DNA from: Dechloromonas sp.
GTDB lineage: Bacteria; Pseudomonadota; Gammaproteobacteria; Burkholderiales; Rhodocyclaceae
Assembly (NCBI GenBank): GCA_017302355.1
Contig: JAFLDQ010000010.1
Span: 1-41,602, forward strand
Reading direction: 5' to 3'
DNA: 41,602 bases
In this document: piece by piece, positions 22,785-33,997 of the stretch
How the letters are laid out: each line of letters opens with the position of its first letter
How positions within the stretch are numbered: position 1 is the stretch's first letter
Translations under genes and position numbers: made by a program
Notes under the pieces: model-generated
Seen by the model: only the letters and a program-made list of their open reading frames with translations
The model's database searches: none
What the model was told of the DNA's origin: nothing

Positions 22785-24970
22785 GACGCCCTCCCGATCT
22801 GGCCGCTTTGCAGCGCCTGGATGACCTGATCGCGCGGGCCGTTGGCGACCACCTGCCCGTCATCGACGACGATGATCCGCGTGGCGAGATCGAGCAGGCT
22901 GTTGCGATGGGTGACGATCACCATCGTCTTGTGCGCCGCCACGGCGTTCAGACGCTGCTTCAACTGCTGCTCGGAGCTGTAGTCCATCGAACTCGTCGGT
23001 TCGTCGAGCAGCAGGATCGGCGGATCCATCAGGAAAGCGCGGGCGATGGCGACGCTCTGACGCTGGCCGCCGGAGAGCGAATCGCCGCGCTCGCCGATCA
23101 GCATGTCGAAGCCGTCCGGGTGGCGATTGACGAAGTCGCCCAGCCCGGCGACTTCTGCCGCCGCGACGATGGCCGCATCGTCGGCATACGGCGCACCGAT
23201 CGCGATGTTGTCGCGCAGCGTGCCGTAGAAAAGGGTCGGGTCCTGCGACACGTAGCCGATGTTGCGGCGCAGGTCGGCCGGGTCGAGCTGACGGGTGTCG
23301 ACGCCGTCGATCATCACCGCGCCCTCGCTCGGCTGGTAAAGCCCGAGCAGCAGCTTCTGCAGGGTCGTCTTGCCGGAACCGACACGGCCAATGATGACCA
23401 CTTTCTCGCCGGCCGCGATCCGGCAACTGAAACCCTTGAGCGCCGGCAGCGACGCGCCGGGATAGCTGAATTCGACCTTGTTGAATTCGATGTCGCCGCG
23501 CAGCTCCGGGCGATGGACGAAACTGGCGTCGGCGGGCCGCTCGACCGGCTTCTTCATGATCTCTTCGAGCGAGGTCAGCGACACCTTGGCGTTGTGGTAC
23601 TGCATCAGCAGCCCGACCATCTGCCCGAGCGGCGCGACGGCGCGCGAGGCCAGCATCGTGCAGGCGATCAGCCCGCCCATGGTGAGCTGGCCGACAGCGA
23701 TCAGATAGACCCCCGCGATGATCACGATGACATTGACGACCTGCTGCGCCTCCAGCGCGCCATTGGTCGCCGCCGCCGAAAGGAAGCGCATCTGGTTGCC
23801 GATGCGGGCGACGAAAGCCACCGACTTTTCCCACTTCGACTGCATGACGCTCTCGGCGCCCTGCGTCTTGATCGTCTCCAGCGCCGTCAGGCTCTCGACC
23901 AGCGTGGAATTGCGCAGCGCGCCGGCGCGATAGGTGGTCTCGGACAGTTCGTGCATCTTGTGCTGCAGGATGTACGCGTAGATGACGACGACGACGATGA
24001 CCAGCAGCACCGGCAGGACGAGTTGCCAGGCAATCAGGGCAATGACCAGAACGAAAAGCAGGGCGAACGGCAGGTCGATGAAGGCGGTCACCGAGGCCGA
24101 AGTGATGAAATCGCGCACCGCCTCGAACGAACGCAGGTTCGCCGCGAAGGCGCCGACCGCCGCCGGCCGTGCTTCCATGCGCACGCCGAGGACGCGTTCC
24201 ATGATCTGCGCCGAGAGCTGCATGTCGATCCGCGCGCTGGCGAGATCGATGAAATAGCCGCGCAGCAGGCGGAGCATCAGGTCGACCACGAACAGCAGGA
24301 TCACCCCCAGCGCCAGCACCCACAAGGTCTCGATCGCGCGGTTGGGAATCACCCGGTCATAGACGTTCATCATGAACAGCGGCATGGCCAGCGCGATGAC
24401 GTTGATCAGCAAGGCCGCGCTCAGCACGTCGCGGTAGACCGGCCACTGGTCGGCCAGCGCTCCCCAGAACCAGTGGCGCAACCTGACTTCGCCGACTTCC
24501 GGCGTGCGCCTGTCGAAGCGGAAATGCGGCCGTGCATAGATGGCGACGCCGCTGTAACGCCGCGCGAGTTCGTCCCGCGCGAGCTGGACCGAACCCTGAC
24601 CGGTTTCCGGGAACAGCAGGCGGGCGGTATCGCCGGACTCGTCCCAGCCAAGCAGGACACAGGCTTCATCGCCGGAGGTCAGCAGAACGACCGGCAGCAG
24701 CGCCGTGTCGATGCGCTCCAGCGGACGCCGCACGACCTTGGCCGCGAGCCCGGCGCGATTGGCGGCGCGGGCGAACAGCGAGGGCGTCAGCGAACCCTTT
24801 TCCAGCGGCAGCCCGGCGGTCAGCGCGGCGCGGGTCGCCGGGCGCCCGTGAAAACGCGACAGCTCGACCAGGCAATCGAGCAAGGGATCGTGGTGGAGGA
24901 TGTCCTCGCGCACGCCGGGCTTGCTTCCGGCAACGGGCGCGGGTGTTGGCAGGTTCTCGGATTCGTTCAT
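22781..24970 (-). CDS. Type I secretion ABC permease/ATPase (LapB-like)
   Basis: The 729-residue fused exporter has three parts. Residues about 25-150 are a C39 peptidase-like domain that appears to lack a proper catalytic triad, as in adhesin and RTX exporters (CLD domain). About 165-450 is a six-helix membrane domain. About 490-725 is the ATPase, with Walker A GRVGSGKTTLQK, signature SLSGGQRQSVAIARAF, Walker B ILLLDEPTSSMD and H-loop VIVTHRNSL. It energises export of the large adhesin across both membranes through the HlyD adaptor. It is the first gene of a tightly overlapping three-gene operon. Length and order are normal for LapB-like transporters. Confidence 0.94.
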   Translation of the reverse strand: MNESENLPTPAPVAGSKPGVREDILHHDPLLDCLVELSRFHGRPATRAALTAGLPLEKGSLTPSLFARAANRAGLAAKVVRRPLERIDTALLPVVLLTSGDEACVLLGWDESGDTARLLFPETGQGSVQLARDELARRYSGVAIYARPHFRFDRRTPEVGEVRLRHWFWGALADQWPVYRDVLSAALLINVIALAMPLFMMNVYDRVIPNRAIETLWVLALGVILLFVVDLMLRLLRGYFIDLASARIDMQLSAQIMERVLGVRMEARPAAVGAFAANLRSFEAVRDFITSASVTAFIDLPFALLFVLVIALIAWQLVLPVLLVIVVVVIYAYILQHKMHELSETTYRAGALRNSTLVESLTALETIKTQGAESVMQSKWEKSVAFVARIGNQMRFLSAAATNGALEAQQVVNVIVIIAGVYLIAVGQLTMGGLIACTMLASRAVAPLGQMVGLLMQYHNAKVSLTSLEEIMKKPVERPADASFVHRPELRGDIEFNKVEFSYPGASLPALKGFSCRIAAGEKVVIIGRVGSGKTTLQKLLLGLYQPSEGAVMIDGVDTRQLDPADLRRNIGYVSQDPTLFYGTLRDNIAIGAPYADDAAIVAAAEVAGLGDFVNRHPDGFDMLIGERGDSLSGGQRQSVAIARAFLMDPPILLLDEPTSSMDYSSEQQLKQRLNAVAAHKTMVIVTHRNSLLDLATRIIVVDDGQVVANGPRDQVIQALQSGQIGRAS

Positions 24971-25083
24971 GCACTCTCCAATTCCGCGCCATTCTAGCCT
25001 ACGGCCCGGCCAGCGGCCGTGAAGTATCCGGCAGCTTGTCGAGGATACGGCCCCAGATGCGACGCCAGCGACCGGACATTCAC

Positions 25084-25110
25084 AAAAAAAGGCGGCCGCA
25101 GCCGCCTTTT
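25084..25110 (-). terminator. Rho-independent terminator of hppA
   Basis: Read on the minus strand, AAGGCGGC-TGCG-GCCGCCTT is an 8-bp stem followed by a run of T (A at 25084-25090 on the plus strand). It lies about 17 nt after the hppA stop codon. Confidence 0.9.
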
Positions 25111-25126
25111 CCGGAGAAATGCACGA

Positions 25127-27181
25127 TCAGGCGATCAACGGCACGATCAGCAGCGCGACGAGGTTGATGATCTTGATCAGCGGGTTGACCGCCGGGCCGG
25201 CCGTATCCTTGTACGGGTCGCCAACGGTGTCGCCGGTGACGGCTGCCTTGTGGGCATCGGAACCCTTGCCGCCGAAATGGCCGTCCTCGATGTACTTCTT
25301 GGCATTGTCCCAGGCGCCGCCGCCGGTCGTCATCGAAATGGCGACGAACAGACCGGTGACGATGGTGCCGACCAGCAGACCGCCGAGCGCCTGCGGACCA
25401 AGCACCAGGCCGACGATGATGGGCACGGCAACCGGCAGGATCGACGGAATCATCATTTCCTTGATCGCGGCCACGGTCAGCATGTCAACCGCACGGGAAT
25501 AGTCCGGCTTGGCCGTGCCATCCATGATGCCCTTGATTTCCTTGAACTGGCGGCGCACTTCGACGACCACCGCGCCAGCCGAACGGCCGACGGCTTCCAT
25601 CGCCATGGCGGCGAAGAGGTAGGGAATCAGGCCGCCGATGAAGAGGCCGATGATGACCATGTGATTGGACAGGTCGAAGCTGATGCCCTTGAGACCGGCG
25701 GCCTCCAGACCATGCGTGTAGTCGGCGAAGAGCACGAGGGCGGCGAGACCGGCGGAACCGATGGCGTAGCCCTTGGTGACCGCCTTGGTCGTGTTGCCGA
25801 CGGCGTCGAGAGGATCGGTCACATCGCGAACGTCCTTGGGCAGACCCGACATTTCGGCGATGCCGCCGGCGTTGTCAGTGATCGGACCGTAGGCGTCGAG
25901 AGCGACGACGATGCCGGCCATCGACAGCATCGAGGTGGCGGCGATGGCGATTCCGAACAGGCCGCCCATCGCGTAGGCGGCGAAGATCGAAGCGCATACG
26001 GAGATGACCGGCAGGGCGCAGGCCTTCATCGAGACGCCGATGCCGGCGATGATGTTGGTCGCGTGACCCGTCTGGCAGGCGGCGGCGACATGCTTCACCG
26101 GCGAATATTCGGTACCGGTGTAGTACTCGGTGATCCACACCAGCGCGGCGGTCAGCAGCAGGCCGACGACCGAGCAGCCGAACATCGACATCGTCGTGAT
26201 CTTGGCCGCCGGATCGCCGGCGCCGATCAGCCACGAGGTGACCGGATAGTAGGCGGCGAGGGCCAGGACGCCGGCGACGATCAGGCCGCGATAGAGCGCC
26301 GCCATGATCTTGCCGCCATCGGTCGCCTTGACGAAGTAGCAGCCGATAATCGACGCGATGATCGACACGCCGCCCAGCGCCAGCGGATAGAGAACCAGAT
26401 TCTCGCCGAGGGCCGGCGAGGACTGGATGGTCAGCGCCGCCAGCACCATCGTCGCGACCACGGTCACGGCGTAGGTCTCGAAGAGGTCGGCGGCCATGCC
26501 GGCGCAGTCGCCGACGTTGTCACCGACGTTGTCGGCGATGACCGCCGGGTTGCGCGGATCGTCTTCCGGGATGCCGGCCTCGACCTTGCCCACCAGGTCG
26601 GCGCCGACGTCGGCGCCCTTGGTGAAGATGCCGCCGCCAAGACGGGCGAAGATGGAGATCAGCGAGGAGCCGAAGGCCAGGCCGACCAGCGGTTCGATGA
26701 CATGATGCAGATCGGCGGTTCCGCCAGCCGACCTCAGGTAGGCGTAGTAGCCGGCGACGCCGAGCAGGCCGAGGCCGACGACCAGCATGCCGGTGATCGC
26801 GCCGCCCTTGAAGGCGACCGCGAGCGCCGGGGCGATGCCGCCCCGGGCGGCTTCGGCCGTACGCACGTTGGACCGCACCGAGACGTTCATGCCGATGAAG
26901 CCGGCGGCGCCGGAGAGAACCGCGCCGATCAGGAAGCCGATGGCGGTCAGCCAGCCGAGCTTCGGCACGAAGCCGATGACCAGGAAGAGCACGATACCGA
27001 CGATGCCGATGGTCTTGTATTGACGGTTGAGGTAGGCCGAGGCTCCCTCCTGAATCGCTTTGGCAATCTCTTGCATGCGTGCGTTGCCAGCCGACAACGC
27101 GAGAATCTGCCGGCTGGATATCCAGCCGTACAGCACCGCAATTACAGCGCAGACAAGCGCCAGTAACAGAGCCTGAGACAT
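25127..27181 (-). CDS. hppA: K+-independent membrane-bound H+-translocating pyrophosphatase
   Basis: The 684-residue protein has about 16 membrane helices. Catalytic stretches are complete: [20 protein letters not shown] and [19 protein letters not shown], and near the C-terminus [19 protein letters not shown]. The residue that sets potassium dependence is lysine in [16 protein letters not shown] (about residue 462), the K+-independent type. It pumps protons while splitting pyrophosphate, or makes pyrophosphate from the gradient, and can save ATP in bacteria that cycle polyphosphate. A strong AGGAGG lies before ATG 27181, and the terminator at 25084 ends the transcript. Confidence 0.96.
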   Translation of the reverse strand: MSQALLLALVCAVIAVLYGWISSRQILALSAGNARMQEIAKAIQEGASAYLNRQYKTIGIVGIVLFLVIGFVPKLGWLTAIGFLIGAVLSGAAGFIGMNVSVRSNVRTAEAARGGIAPALAVAFKGGAITGMLVVGLGLLGVAGYYAYLRSAGGTADLHHVIEPLVGLAFGSSLISIFARLGGGIFTKGADVGADLVGKVEAGIPEDDPRNPAVIADNVGDNVGDCAGMAADLFETYAVTVVATMVLAALTIQSSPALGENLVLYPLALGGVSIIASIIGCYFVKATDGGKIMAALYRGLIVAGVLALAAYYPVTSWLIGAGDPAAKITTMSMFGCSVVGLLLTAALVWITEYYTGTEYSPVKHVAAACQTGHATNIIAGIGVSMKACALPVISVCASIFAAYAMGGLFGIAIAATSMLSMAGIVVALDAYGPITDNAGGIAEMSGLPKDVRDVTDPLDAVGNTTKAVTKGYAIGSAGLAALVLFADYTHGLEAAGLKGISFDLSNHMVIIGLFIGGLIPYLFAAMAMEAVGRSAGAVVVEVRRQFKEIKGIMDGTAKPDYSRAVDMLTVAAIKEMMIPSILPVAVPIIVGLVLGPQALGGLLVGTIVTGLFVAISMTTGGGAWDNAKKYIEDGHFGGKGSDAHKAAVTGDTVGDPYKDTAGPAVNPLIKIINLVALLIVPLIA

Positions 27182-27444
27182 TGAACCCCCTCCTTTGACT
27201 AACGAACCACAAAAATCAAATGCTGAACGGCCCGGGTTTCTTGGCCGCGGTTACGTTCTTCGGCCGGGCATGGCCGGGCAGCCCGCTGCAGAGACGCGGC
27301 GGATCCGCGCCCTCGAACAACGGCTACCGGCAAGTCCGGCAGGCCGCGGTGAACCGGAAGCCGTCGGCGCTGACAAACCAAGCCGGCAACTTGCGTTCGG
27401 TGTTGGCGATCTCCTTGCACGACGCATCGCCGGACCGCCATTGC
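27182..27444. other. Short intergenic region between adk and hppA
   Basis: The region holds the hppA ribosome site (AAGGAGGG at about 27189-27196) and should hold its promoter. A minus-strand frame ending in FRFTAACRTCR looks protein-like, but it has no start outside adk. No repeat or RNA was seen. Confidence 0.4.
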
Positions 27445-28964
<1,520 letters not shown>

Positions 28965-28966
28965 GC

Positions 28967-29140
28967 CTATTCTTCCGGCGGCAGCTGGCGCGCCTCGTCC
29001 TCGAGCATGATCGGGATGTCGTCACGGATCGGGTAGGCGAGCTTGCACGGCTTGCAGACCAGTTCCATTTCGGCCTTGCGGTGTTCGAGGTTGCCCTTGC
29101 AGATCGGGCAGACGAGGATATCAAGCAGCCTGGCGTCCAC
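28967..29140 (-). CDS. Trm112/YcaR family small zinc-ribbon-like protein
   Basis: The 57-residue protein starts at GTG 29140 behind GGAGAAAG (first residues [16 protein letters not shown]). It has two cysteine pairs, C-P-I-C and C-K-P-C, and the family end [17 protein letters not shown]. This family often sits between lpxK and kdsB in proteobacteria; its role there is not well defined, though related Trm112 proteins activate methyltransferases. It overlaps the end of lpxK by 20 nt. A longer reading from 29179 would add residues that belong to the lpxK frame overlap. Confidence 0.9.
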   Translation of the reverse strand: MDARLLDILVCPICKGNLEHRKAEMELVCKPCKLAYPIRDDIPIMLEDEARQLPPEE

Positions 29141-30119
29141 GGACTTTCTCCAGAATGAGGTCAATAAGGGCCGGCGCAAGTTCGGCCTCGACGGGCAGGA
29201 CCCACGTCTCGGCCACGGTCAGTCCGGCGCATTTTACCGCATCCTTCTCAGTCATCAGCAGCACGCCGTCGCCGGCGAAGGCGAGATCGGCGGCGCGGTA
29301 GGCGTGATGATCGGGGAACGGATGCTCGGCGAAGACCAGACCGAGAGCTTTCAGGGTCCGGAAGAAGCGCCCCGGATCGCCGATGCCGGCCAGCGCATGC
29401 AGCCGGCGCCCGGCGAGGTCGTCGGCGGCGCAGACCTGGCGGGGATCGTCGAGGCGGTAGAAGGCGCCGGGCCGCAAAGTCATGTCGAAACGTGGCAGCG
29501 CCGCCGGCAGGCGGTCATCCGGCGAACCATTGCAGATCACGGCGTCGACCGCCGCCAGCCGGCTCAACGGTTCGCGCAGCGGCCCGGCGGGCAACCGCCA
29601 GCCATTACCGGCGCCGCGACCGTCGAAGACCGCCAGTTCGACGTCGCGCGCCAGCCGGTAGTGCTGCAGGCCGTCGTCACAAACGATGACATTCACGTCG
29701 GGATGCGCCGCCAGCAGCGCCCGCGCGGCAGCGACGCGGTCGCATCCGACCCACACCGGCCTGCCGCTGCGCCGGGCCAGCAAAATCGGCTCGTCGCCAA
29801 CGTCGACCGCAACGGGTCGTTCACCCACGGCACGCGGCAGCCGGTCCTCGCCGCCATAGCCGCGGCTGACGATCCCCGGCCGCCAGCCGCGTGCGGTCAA
29901 TTCGCCGGCCAGCCAGATCGTCAGCGGCGTCTTGCCGGCTCCGCCGACGGTGATGTTGCCGACGACGATCACAGGAACCGGCAGGCGCTCGGGTCGCGCG
30001 CGCGCCCGATCCGCCGCCGCCAGCGCCGAGTAGACCCCGGCCAGCGGCGCCAGAAGCCACAACGCCGGCGAAAGCCGGCGTTGTGCGAACCATTGACGCT
30101 GCAACCAGCGAGCCGGCAT
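29121..30119 (-). CDS. lpxK: Tetraacyldisaccharide 4'-kinase
   Basis: The 332-residue inner-membrane-associated kinase of lipid A synthesis has an N-terminal amphipathic/hydrophobic segment ([20 protein letters not shown]), a P-loop in [15 protein letters not shown], and the family motifs [19 protein letters not shown] and MTEKDAVKC. It phosphorylates the 4' position of the lipid A disaccharide precursor with ATP. Its ATG overlaps the exbD stop (TGATG). Confidence 0.96.
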   Translation of the reverse strand: MPARWLQRQWFAQRRLSPALWLLAPLAGVYSALAAADRARARPERLPVPVIVVGNITVGGAGKTPLTIWLAGELTARGWRPGIVSRGYGGEDRLPRAVGERPVAVDVGDEPILLARRSGRPVWVGCDRVAAARALLAAHPDVNVIVCDDGLQHYRLARDVELAVFDGRGAGNGWRLPAGPLREPLSRLAAVDAVICNGSPDDRLPAALPRFDMTLRPGAFYRLDDPRQVCAADDLAGRRLHALAGIGDPGRFFRTLKALGLVFAEHPFPDHHAYRAADLAFAGDGVLLMTEKDAVKCAGLTVAETWVLPVEAELAPALIDLILEKVRGRQAA

Positions 30120-30535
30120 CAGCGTGGCGCCTGGGTGGCGAACGAGATATGCGGATAACCGGCCGCCTGCGCCGCCTGCATCACATCGACGACGCTCTGG
30201 TGCGTCGCCTTGGCGTCGGCATTGATGACGATGATCGGGTCGGGGCGCGAGCCCGCGGCGCGACGCAGGGCATCGGAAATGCTCTTGACGTCGGCTGCGG
30301 TCAACGGCGATTTATTGACCAGAATCTGCCCGCTCGCGGTGACCGCCACATCGACCTCGTTCGGCTGCTCGGCCTGCTTGCTGGCGTCCGCCGTCGGCAG
30401 GTTGATCTCGAGCCCGGAAAATTTCGAATAAGTCGTCGTCAGCATCAGGAAGATGATGATGACCAGCAGCACATCGATCATCGGGATCAGGTTGATTTCC
30501 GGCTCTTCCTGGCCGCGCCCGCGCTGAAAATTCAT
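30119..30535 (-). CDS. exbD: ExbD/TolR family biopolymer transport protein
   Basis: The 138-residue protein has a short cytoplasmic start (MNFQRGRGQEEPEINLIPMI) and one membrane helix (DVLLVIIIFLMLTTTY) with the conserved Asp (about residue 21) that carries protons. A periplasmic domain follows, ending HISFATQAPR. With ExbB it forms a proton-driven motor for TonB-type or similar outer-membrane functions. It is 20 nt downstream of exbB and overlaps lpxK; this placement is typical of betaproteobacteria, where the pair may be tied to envelope biogenesis. Confidence 0.94.
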   Translation of the reverse strand: MNFQRGRGQEEPEINLIPMIDVLLVIIIFLMLTTTYSKFSGLEINLPTADASKQAEQPNEVDVAVTASGQILVNKSPLTAADVKSISDALRRAAGSRPDPIIVINADAKATHQSVVDVMQAAQAAGYPHISFATQAPR

Positions 30536-30555
30536 GGAGCCTCCCTGCGCATCGC

Positions 30556-31161
30556 CTACTTCCGCTCGCCGTGCATGTACTCGACCAGACGGATTGCCTG
30601 CTGTTCCATCTCGACGACGAAGCCATCGACCAGCGCCCGGAAATGCCGCCAGAAGATCACGCTGGGAATCGCGATGAAGATGCCGAAGCCGGTGTTGTAA
30701 AGCGCAACGGAGATGCCGTGCGCCAGCTGCTGGGGATTGCCGGTCCCCGGCGCCTGCGAGCCGAAAATCTCGATCATGCCGACGACGGTGCCGAACAGCC
30801 CCATCAGCGGGCTGATCGACGCGATCGTGCCGAGCGTCGTCAGATAGCGGTTCAGTTCATGGGTAACGGCGCTGCCCGCTTCCTGGATCGACTCCTTCAT
30901 CACCTCACGCGTCGTTCCGACGTTGCGCAATCCGGCGGCCAGCACGCGACCGAGGGGCGAATGGCGATCCAGTTCCTCGAGCATGCGGTCGTTGTTGGCG
31001 CCCGCCTTGAATTCGCCGACAGCGCGCTGGAGCAGACCGGTCGGCACCACCCGGGAACGGCGCAGGGCAACCAGGCGCTCGATGATCAGCGCAACCGAAA
31101 TGATGGAGGCCAGCAACAATGGCCAGATGGGCCAACCAGCAGCCTGAATGATGGAAAACAC
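30556..31161 (-). CDS. exbB: ExbB/TolQ/MotA family proton channel protein
   Basis: The 201-residue protein starts at GTG 31161 (VFSIIQAAGWPIWPLLL) behind GAGGA. Three membrane segments are visible: near the N-terminus, around residues 105-130 (IASISPLMGLFGTVVGMIEIF) and around 150-170 (ISVALYNTGFGIFIAIPSVI). The long cytoplasmic loop and the Pro/Gly-rich second helix are typical of ExbB/TolQ. It works with ExbD, encoded downstream. Upstream lies the divergent xseA gene. A reading from 31296 adds residues with no family support. Confidence 0.93.
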   Translation of the reverse strand: MFSIIQAAGWPIWPLLLASIISVALIIERLVALRRSRVVPTGLLQRAVGEFKAGANNDRMLEELDRHSPLGRVLAAGLRNVGTTREVMKESIQEAGSAVTHELNRYLTTLGTIASISPLMGLFGTVVGMIEIFGSQAPGTGNPQQLAHGISVALYNTGFGIFIAIPSVIFWRHFRALVDGFVVEMEQQAIRLVEYMHGERK

Positions 31162-31246
31162 TCGGAATCCTCGCTTGTCTAACAACCCGTCATTCTGCCT
31201 TTCCCCCCGCCGGTCGGCAAGCCCCGTAAACGGACGTGGTTGGCGC

Positions 31247-31269
31247 TTATCCCCAGAAACTGTGGATAA
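31247..31269. promoter_or_regulatory. Two DnaA-box-like sequences in the exbB/xseA divergent region
   Basis: TGTGGATAA (31261-31269) is the exact complement of the consensus DnaA box TTATCCACA, and TTATCCCCA (31247-31255) differs from it by one base; the two face each other 5 nt apart. They could bind DnaA as a transcriptional site or titration site. No further cluster was seen, so an origin is unlikely. Confidence 0.5.
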
Positions 31270-31440
31270 GTCTGTGCATGGACTGTCATCAACCACCCCG
31301 AATCGGCACGGATCATGGCTTCCACCTGCGTTGCCAAAAAATGGAGCGACAATTTGAATTCATTACAAATCAATGGCTTATGAAATCTGCCACAGGCTCG
31401 AGGCATGCATGTCGGCGAGCGGCGGGTTACAATGGCCGCC

Positions 31441-32796
31441 ATGTCCGACGACGAGCCATCCGTCCTCGCCAATCCGGTCCTCAGCGTATCCGGCCTCAAC
31501 CGGCTGGTGCGCGACTGCCTGGAAGCGGCGTTCCCGTTGACCTGGGTCGGCGGCGAAATCTCGAACCTGACCCTTGCCGCCTCCGGGCACGTCTATTTTT
31601 CCCTGAAGGACGCCAGCGCCCAGGTGCGCTGCGTGATGTGGCGCAACCGCGCCCAACTGCTCGGCTGGCGTCCGGAAAACGGCCAGCAGGTCGAGGTGCG
31701 GGCGCTGGTCTCGTTCTACGAGCCGCGTGGCGAGTTTCAGCTCAACGTCGAAACGATCCGCCGCGCCGGCCAGGGGGACCTTTTCGAGCGCTTCCTCCGC
31801 CTCAAGGCCCAGCTCGAAGCCGAAGGGCTGTTCACCGCCGAAATCAAGCGCCCGCTGCCCGAACACCCGCGGGCGCTGGCCGTCGTCACCAGCCTGCAGG
31901 CGGCGGCCCTGCGCGACGTGCTGACCACGCTGCGCCGCCGGGCGCCGCATGTCCGCATCGATCTCTATCCGACCCCGGTCCAGGGCGAAGGCGCCGCCGA
32001 CCGGATCGCCGCCGCCGTGCAACTCGCCGCCGCCGGCGACTGCGACGCGATCCTCCTGTGCCGGGGAGGCGGCAGCATCGAAGACCTGTGGTCGTTCAAC
32101 GAGGAAGTCGTGGCCCGCGCCATCCGCGCCAGCCGGCTTCCGGTGGTTGCCGGCATCGGCCATGAAACCGACTTCACCATCGCCGACTTCGCCGCCGACC
32201 GGCGCGCGGCAACCCCGACCGCCGCCGCAGAAATCCTCAGCCCGGACCGCGAAGCCCTGTTGGCCGACCTGCGGAAATTCCACGGCCGGATTGCCCGCCA
32301 GCTCGCGCGCGGCCTCGCCGAGCGCGCCCAGCAGATCGACCGGCTTGCCGCTCGCCTGACCCACCCGGCCGAGCACCTGCGGCAGCGACGGGAAAACATC
32401 GCACGCCTTGGCGGTCAACTCCGCCGGGCGCGCGACCACCAGATCGGGTTCCGGCGGCAAGGTCTCGACACCTTGGCCCACCGCCTGCACGGCGCCCGGC
32501 CCCGGCCGGAACACGCCCGAGACAGTCTGAGGCACCTGCGCCACCGGATCGGCCAGGCGGCCCGCCAGCAAATGACCGGAGCCGCCGCGAAACTAATTGC
32601 CCTCAGGGCAAGTCTGATACAGCTTGATCCCAGGGCTGTCCTCGAACGTGGCTATGCGCTGGCCATCGGGCCCGACGGACGCGCGGTTCGCGATGCGGCT
32701 GCACTCAATCCCGGCGACGCGCTCAGGCTCGGTTTTGCCCGCGGTTCGGCCGATGTCACCGTCAATCAGGTTGTCGCCGCCCCCGAAGCTGACTAG
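31441..32796 (+). CDS. xseA: Exodeoxyribonuclease VII large subunit
   Basis: The 451-residue protein has an N-terminal OB-fold (LTWVGGEISNLTLAASGHVY, FSLKDASAQVRCVMWR) and then the catalytic region (RALAVVTSLQAAALRDVLTT, DAILLCRGGGSIEDLWSFNE, VVAGIGHETDFTIADFAADR, AATPTAAAEIL). A long Arg/Gln-rich coiled coil and the C-terminal LERGYALAIGPDG complete it. With XseB it degrades single-stranded DNA; no xseB gene is seen nearby. The start is ATG 31441 or ATG 31432; both lie just after a TACAAT -10-like element. Confidence 0.95.
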   Translation: MSDDEPSVLANPVLSVSGLNRLVRDCLEAAFPLTWVGGEISNLTLAASGHVYFSLKDASAQVRCVMWRNRAQLLGWRPENGQQVEVRALVSFYEPRGEFQLNVETIRRAGQGDLFERFLRLKAQLEAEGLFTAEIKRPLPEHPRALAVVTSLQAAALRDVLTTLRRRAPHVRIDLYPTPVQGEGAADRIAAAVQLAAAGDCDAILLCRGGGSIEDLWSFNEEVVARAIRASRLPVVAGIGHETDFTIADFAADRRAATPTAAAEILSPDREALLADLRKFHGRIARQLARGLAERAQQIDRLAARLTHPAEHLRQRRENIARLGGQLRRARDHQIGFRRQGLDTLAHRLHGARPRPEHARDSLRHLRHRIGQAARQQMTGAAAKLIALRASLIQLDPRAVLERGYALAIGPDGRAVRDAAALNPGDALRLGFARGSADVTVNQVVAAPEAD

Positions 32797-32835
32797 AATT
32801 TTCGCTGTACCCCTCAATTCACCGGAGAACACATA

Positions 32836-33420
32836 ATGGAACACCAACTGCCCGCGCTGCCCTTCGCCAAGGACGCCCTTGCCCCGCACATGTCGGCCGA
32901 GACCTTCGACTACCACTACGGCAAGCACCATCAGGCCTATGTGACCAACCTGAACAACCTGATCAAGGGCAGCGAATACGAGAACCTCGACCTCGAGGCG
33001 ATCGTCAAAAAGGCCCCGGCCGGTGGCGTCTACAACAACGCCGCACAGGTCTGGAACCACACTTTTTTCTGGAACTGCCTGACCCCGAACGGCGGCGGCG
33101 CACCCGCCGGTGCGCTGGCCGACGCCATCAACGCCAAATGGGGCTCGCTCGATGCCTTCAAGACCGCCTTCCAGACCTCCGCCGTCGGCAACTTCGGCTC
33201 CGGCTGGACCTGGCTGGTCAAGAGGGCCGACAATTCCGTCGACATCGTCAACATGGGCGCCGCCGGCACCCCGCTGACGACCGGCGACAAGGCGCTGCTC
33301 TGCGTCGACGTCTGGGAACACGCCTACTACATCGACTACCGCAACCTGCGCCCCAAGTTCGTCGAGGCCTTCCTCAACAATCTGGTGAACTGGTCCTTCG
33401 CCGAAGCCAATTTCGGTTGA
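32836..33420 (+). CDS. sodB: Iron-type superoxide dismutase
   Basis: The 194-residue protein has metal ligands H27 (FDYHYGKHH), H75 (QVWNHTFFWN), D158 and H162 (CVDVWEHAYYIDYRN). The pattern NNAAQVWNH favours the iron form. It dismutates superoxide in the cytoplasm. It begins 39 nt after xseA and is followed by a clear terminator, so it may share the xseA transcript or have its own promoter. Confidence 0.97.
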   Translation: MEHQLPALPFAKDALAPHMSAETFDYHYGKHHQAYVTNLNNLIKGSEYENLDLEAIVKKAPAGGVYNNAAQVWNHTFFWNCLTPNGGGAPAGALADAINAKWGSLDAFKTAFQTSAVGNFGSGWTWLVKRADNSVDIVNMGAAGTPLTTGDKALLCVDVWEHAYYIDYRNLRPKFVEAFLNNLVNWSFAEANFG

Positions 33421-33470
33421 TCTTCAGCCTGCGCCATGGGGCGCAGAGGAATGCCGAATAGCCATCCGGA

Positions 33471-33505
33471 AAAAGCCCTTCTGCTTGCGCATGAAGGGCT
33501 TTTTT
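33471..33505 (+). terminator. Rho-independent terminator of sodB
   Basis: AAAAGCCCTTC (33471-33481) pairs with GAAGGGCTTTT (33493-33503) around an 11-nt loop, ending in six T (33500-33505). Confidence 0.92.
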
Positions 33506-33997
33506 GCCTCCGGGTCTCCCCGTCTCGGCGAACCCGCGCACTTGCGCAGCCAAGTCCAGTTGCAATCGCCACGGTTCGGCGCCTGTCGAGCGCCGTCATC
33601 TGTCAGCCCGTCCCGGACGCGGGAAGCGACATGGGACCGATCGCTCAGGAATCGCAGCAACAGGCAGCGCAGATTTTCGACGAAATCGCCGGCCGCTACG
33701 GCGATGAACTGATGCGCCTCGGCGAGACACTGCCCCGATCAGCCAACCGATAGCAACCGGAAACGATTCCCGGCAGCGATGGCAGCCGGCAGAATGACGG
33801 ATCACGATACAGAAAATGACGCACTTCTCGGCGTCGACCGCAACAAGTGGTATCCATTGTCCTGCCCTCCAGCGCAACCCAGCAGTAGCTGCCGCGGGAA
33901 AGTCAAGACCATCTCCGCGGAGCCAGCCGCGGCTCATTCCACACAGGTGGCTATCCCGGGGAACTCTCGCCGGCATTTGATCCACCGGCGCCAATTG
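33506..33997. other. Gene-poor junction with one possible 40-aa ORF
   Basis: About 490 bases separate the sodB terminator from the accessory genes. The only protein-like stretch is 33631-33753 (+), MGPIAQESQQQAAQIFDEIA and on to a stop, 40 residues, helical and acidic, behind GGGAAG. I do not recognise it, and it may be a remnant of a longer gene. No tRNA, repeat or insertion-sequence end was identified, although the position suggests an old integration border. Confidence 0.35.

Noticed and set aside
22808..24997. 729-codon plus-strand frame opposite the ABC transporter
   Set aside because: Composition (His, Asp, Gln, Arg runs) is that of an antisense shadow; the minus strand has full ABC motifs.
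25019..27166. 715-codon plus-strand frame opposite hppA
   Set aside because: Antisense shadow; hppA is unmistakable on the minus strand.
27324..27444. Protein-like minus-strand tail (CKEIANTERKLPAWFVSADG onward) downstream of adk
   Set aside because: It looks coding but has no start codon outside adk in this frame. A frameshifted small gene starting near 27441 is possible but not supportable from one sequence.
31247..31269. Replication origin
   Set aside because: Only two DnaA-like boxes, no AT-rich unwinding region and no dnaA, gidA or parAB genes nearby.
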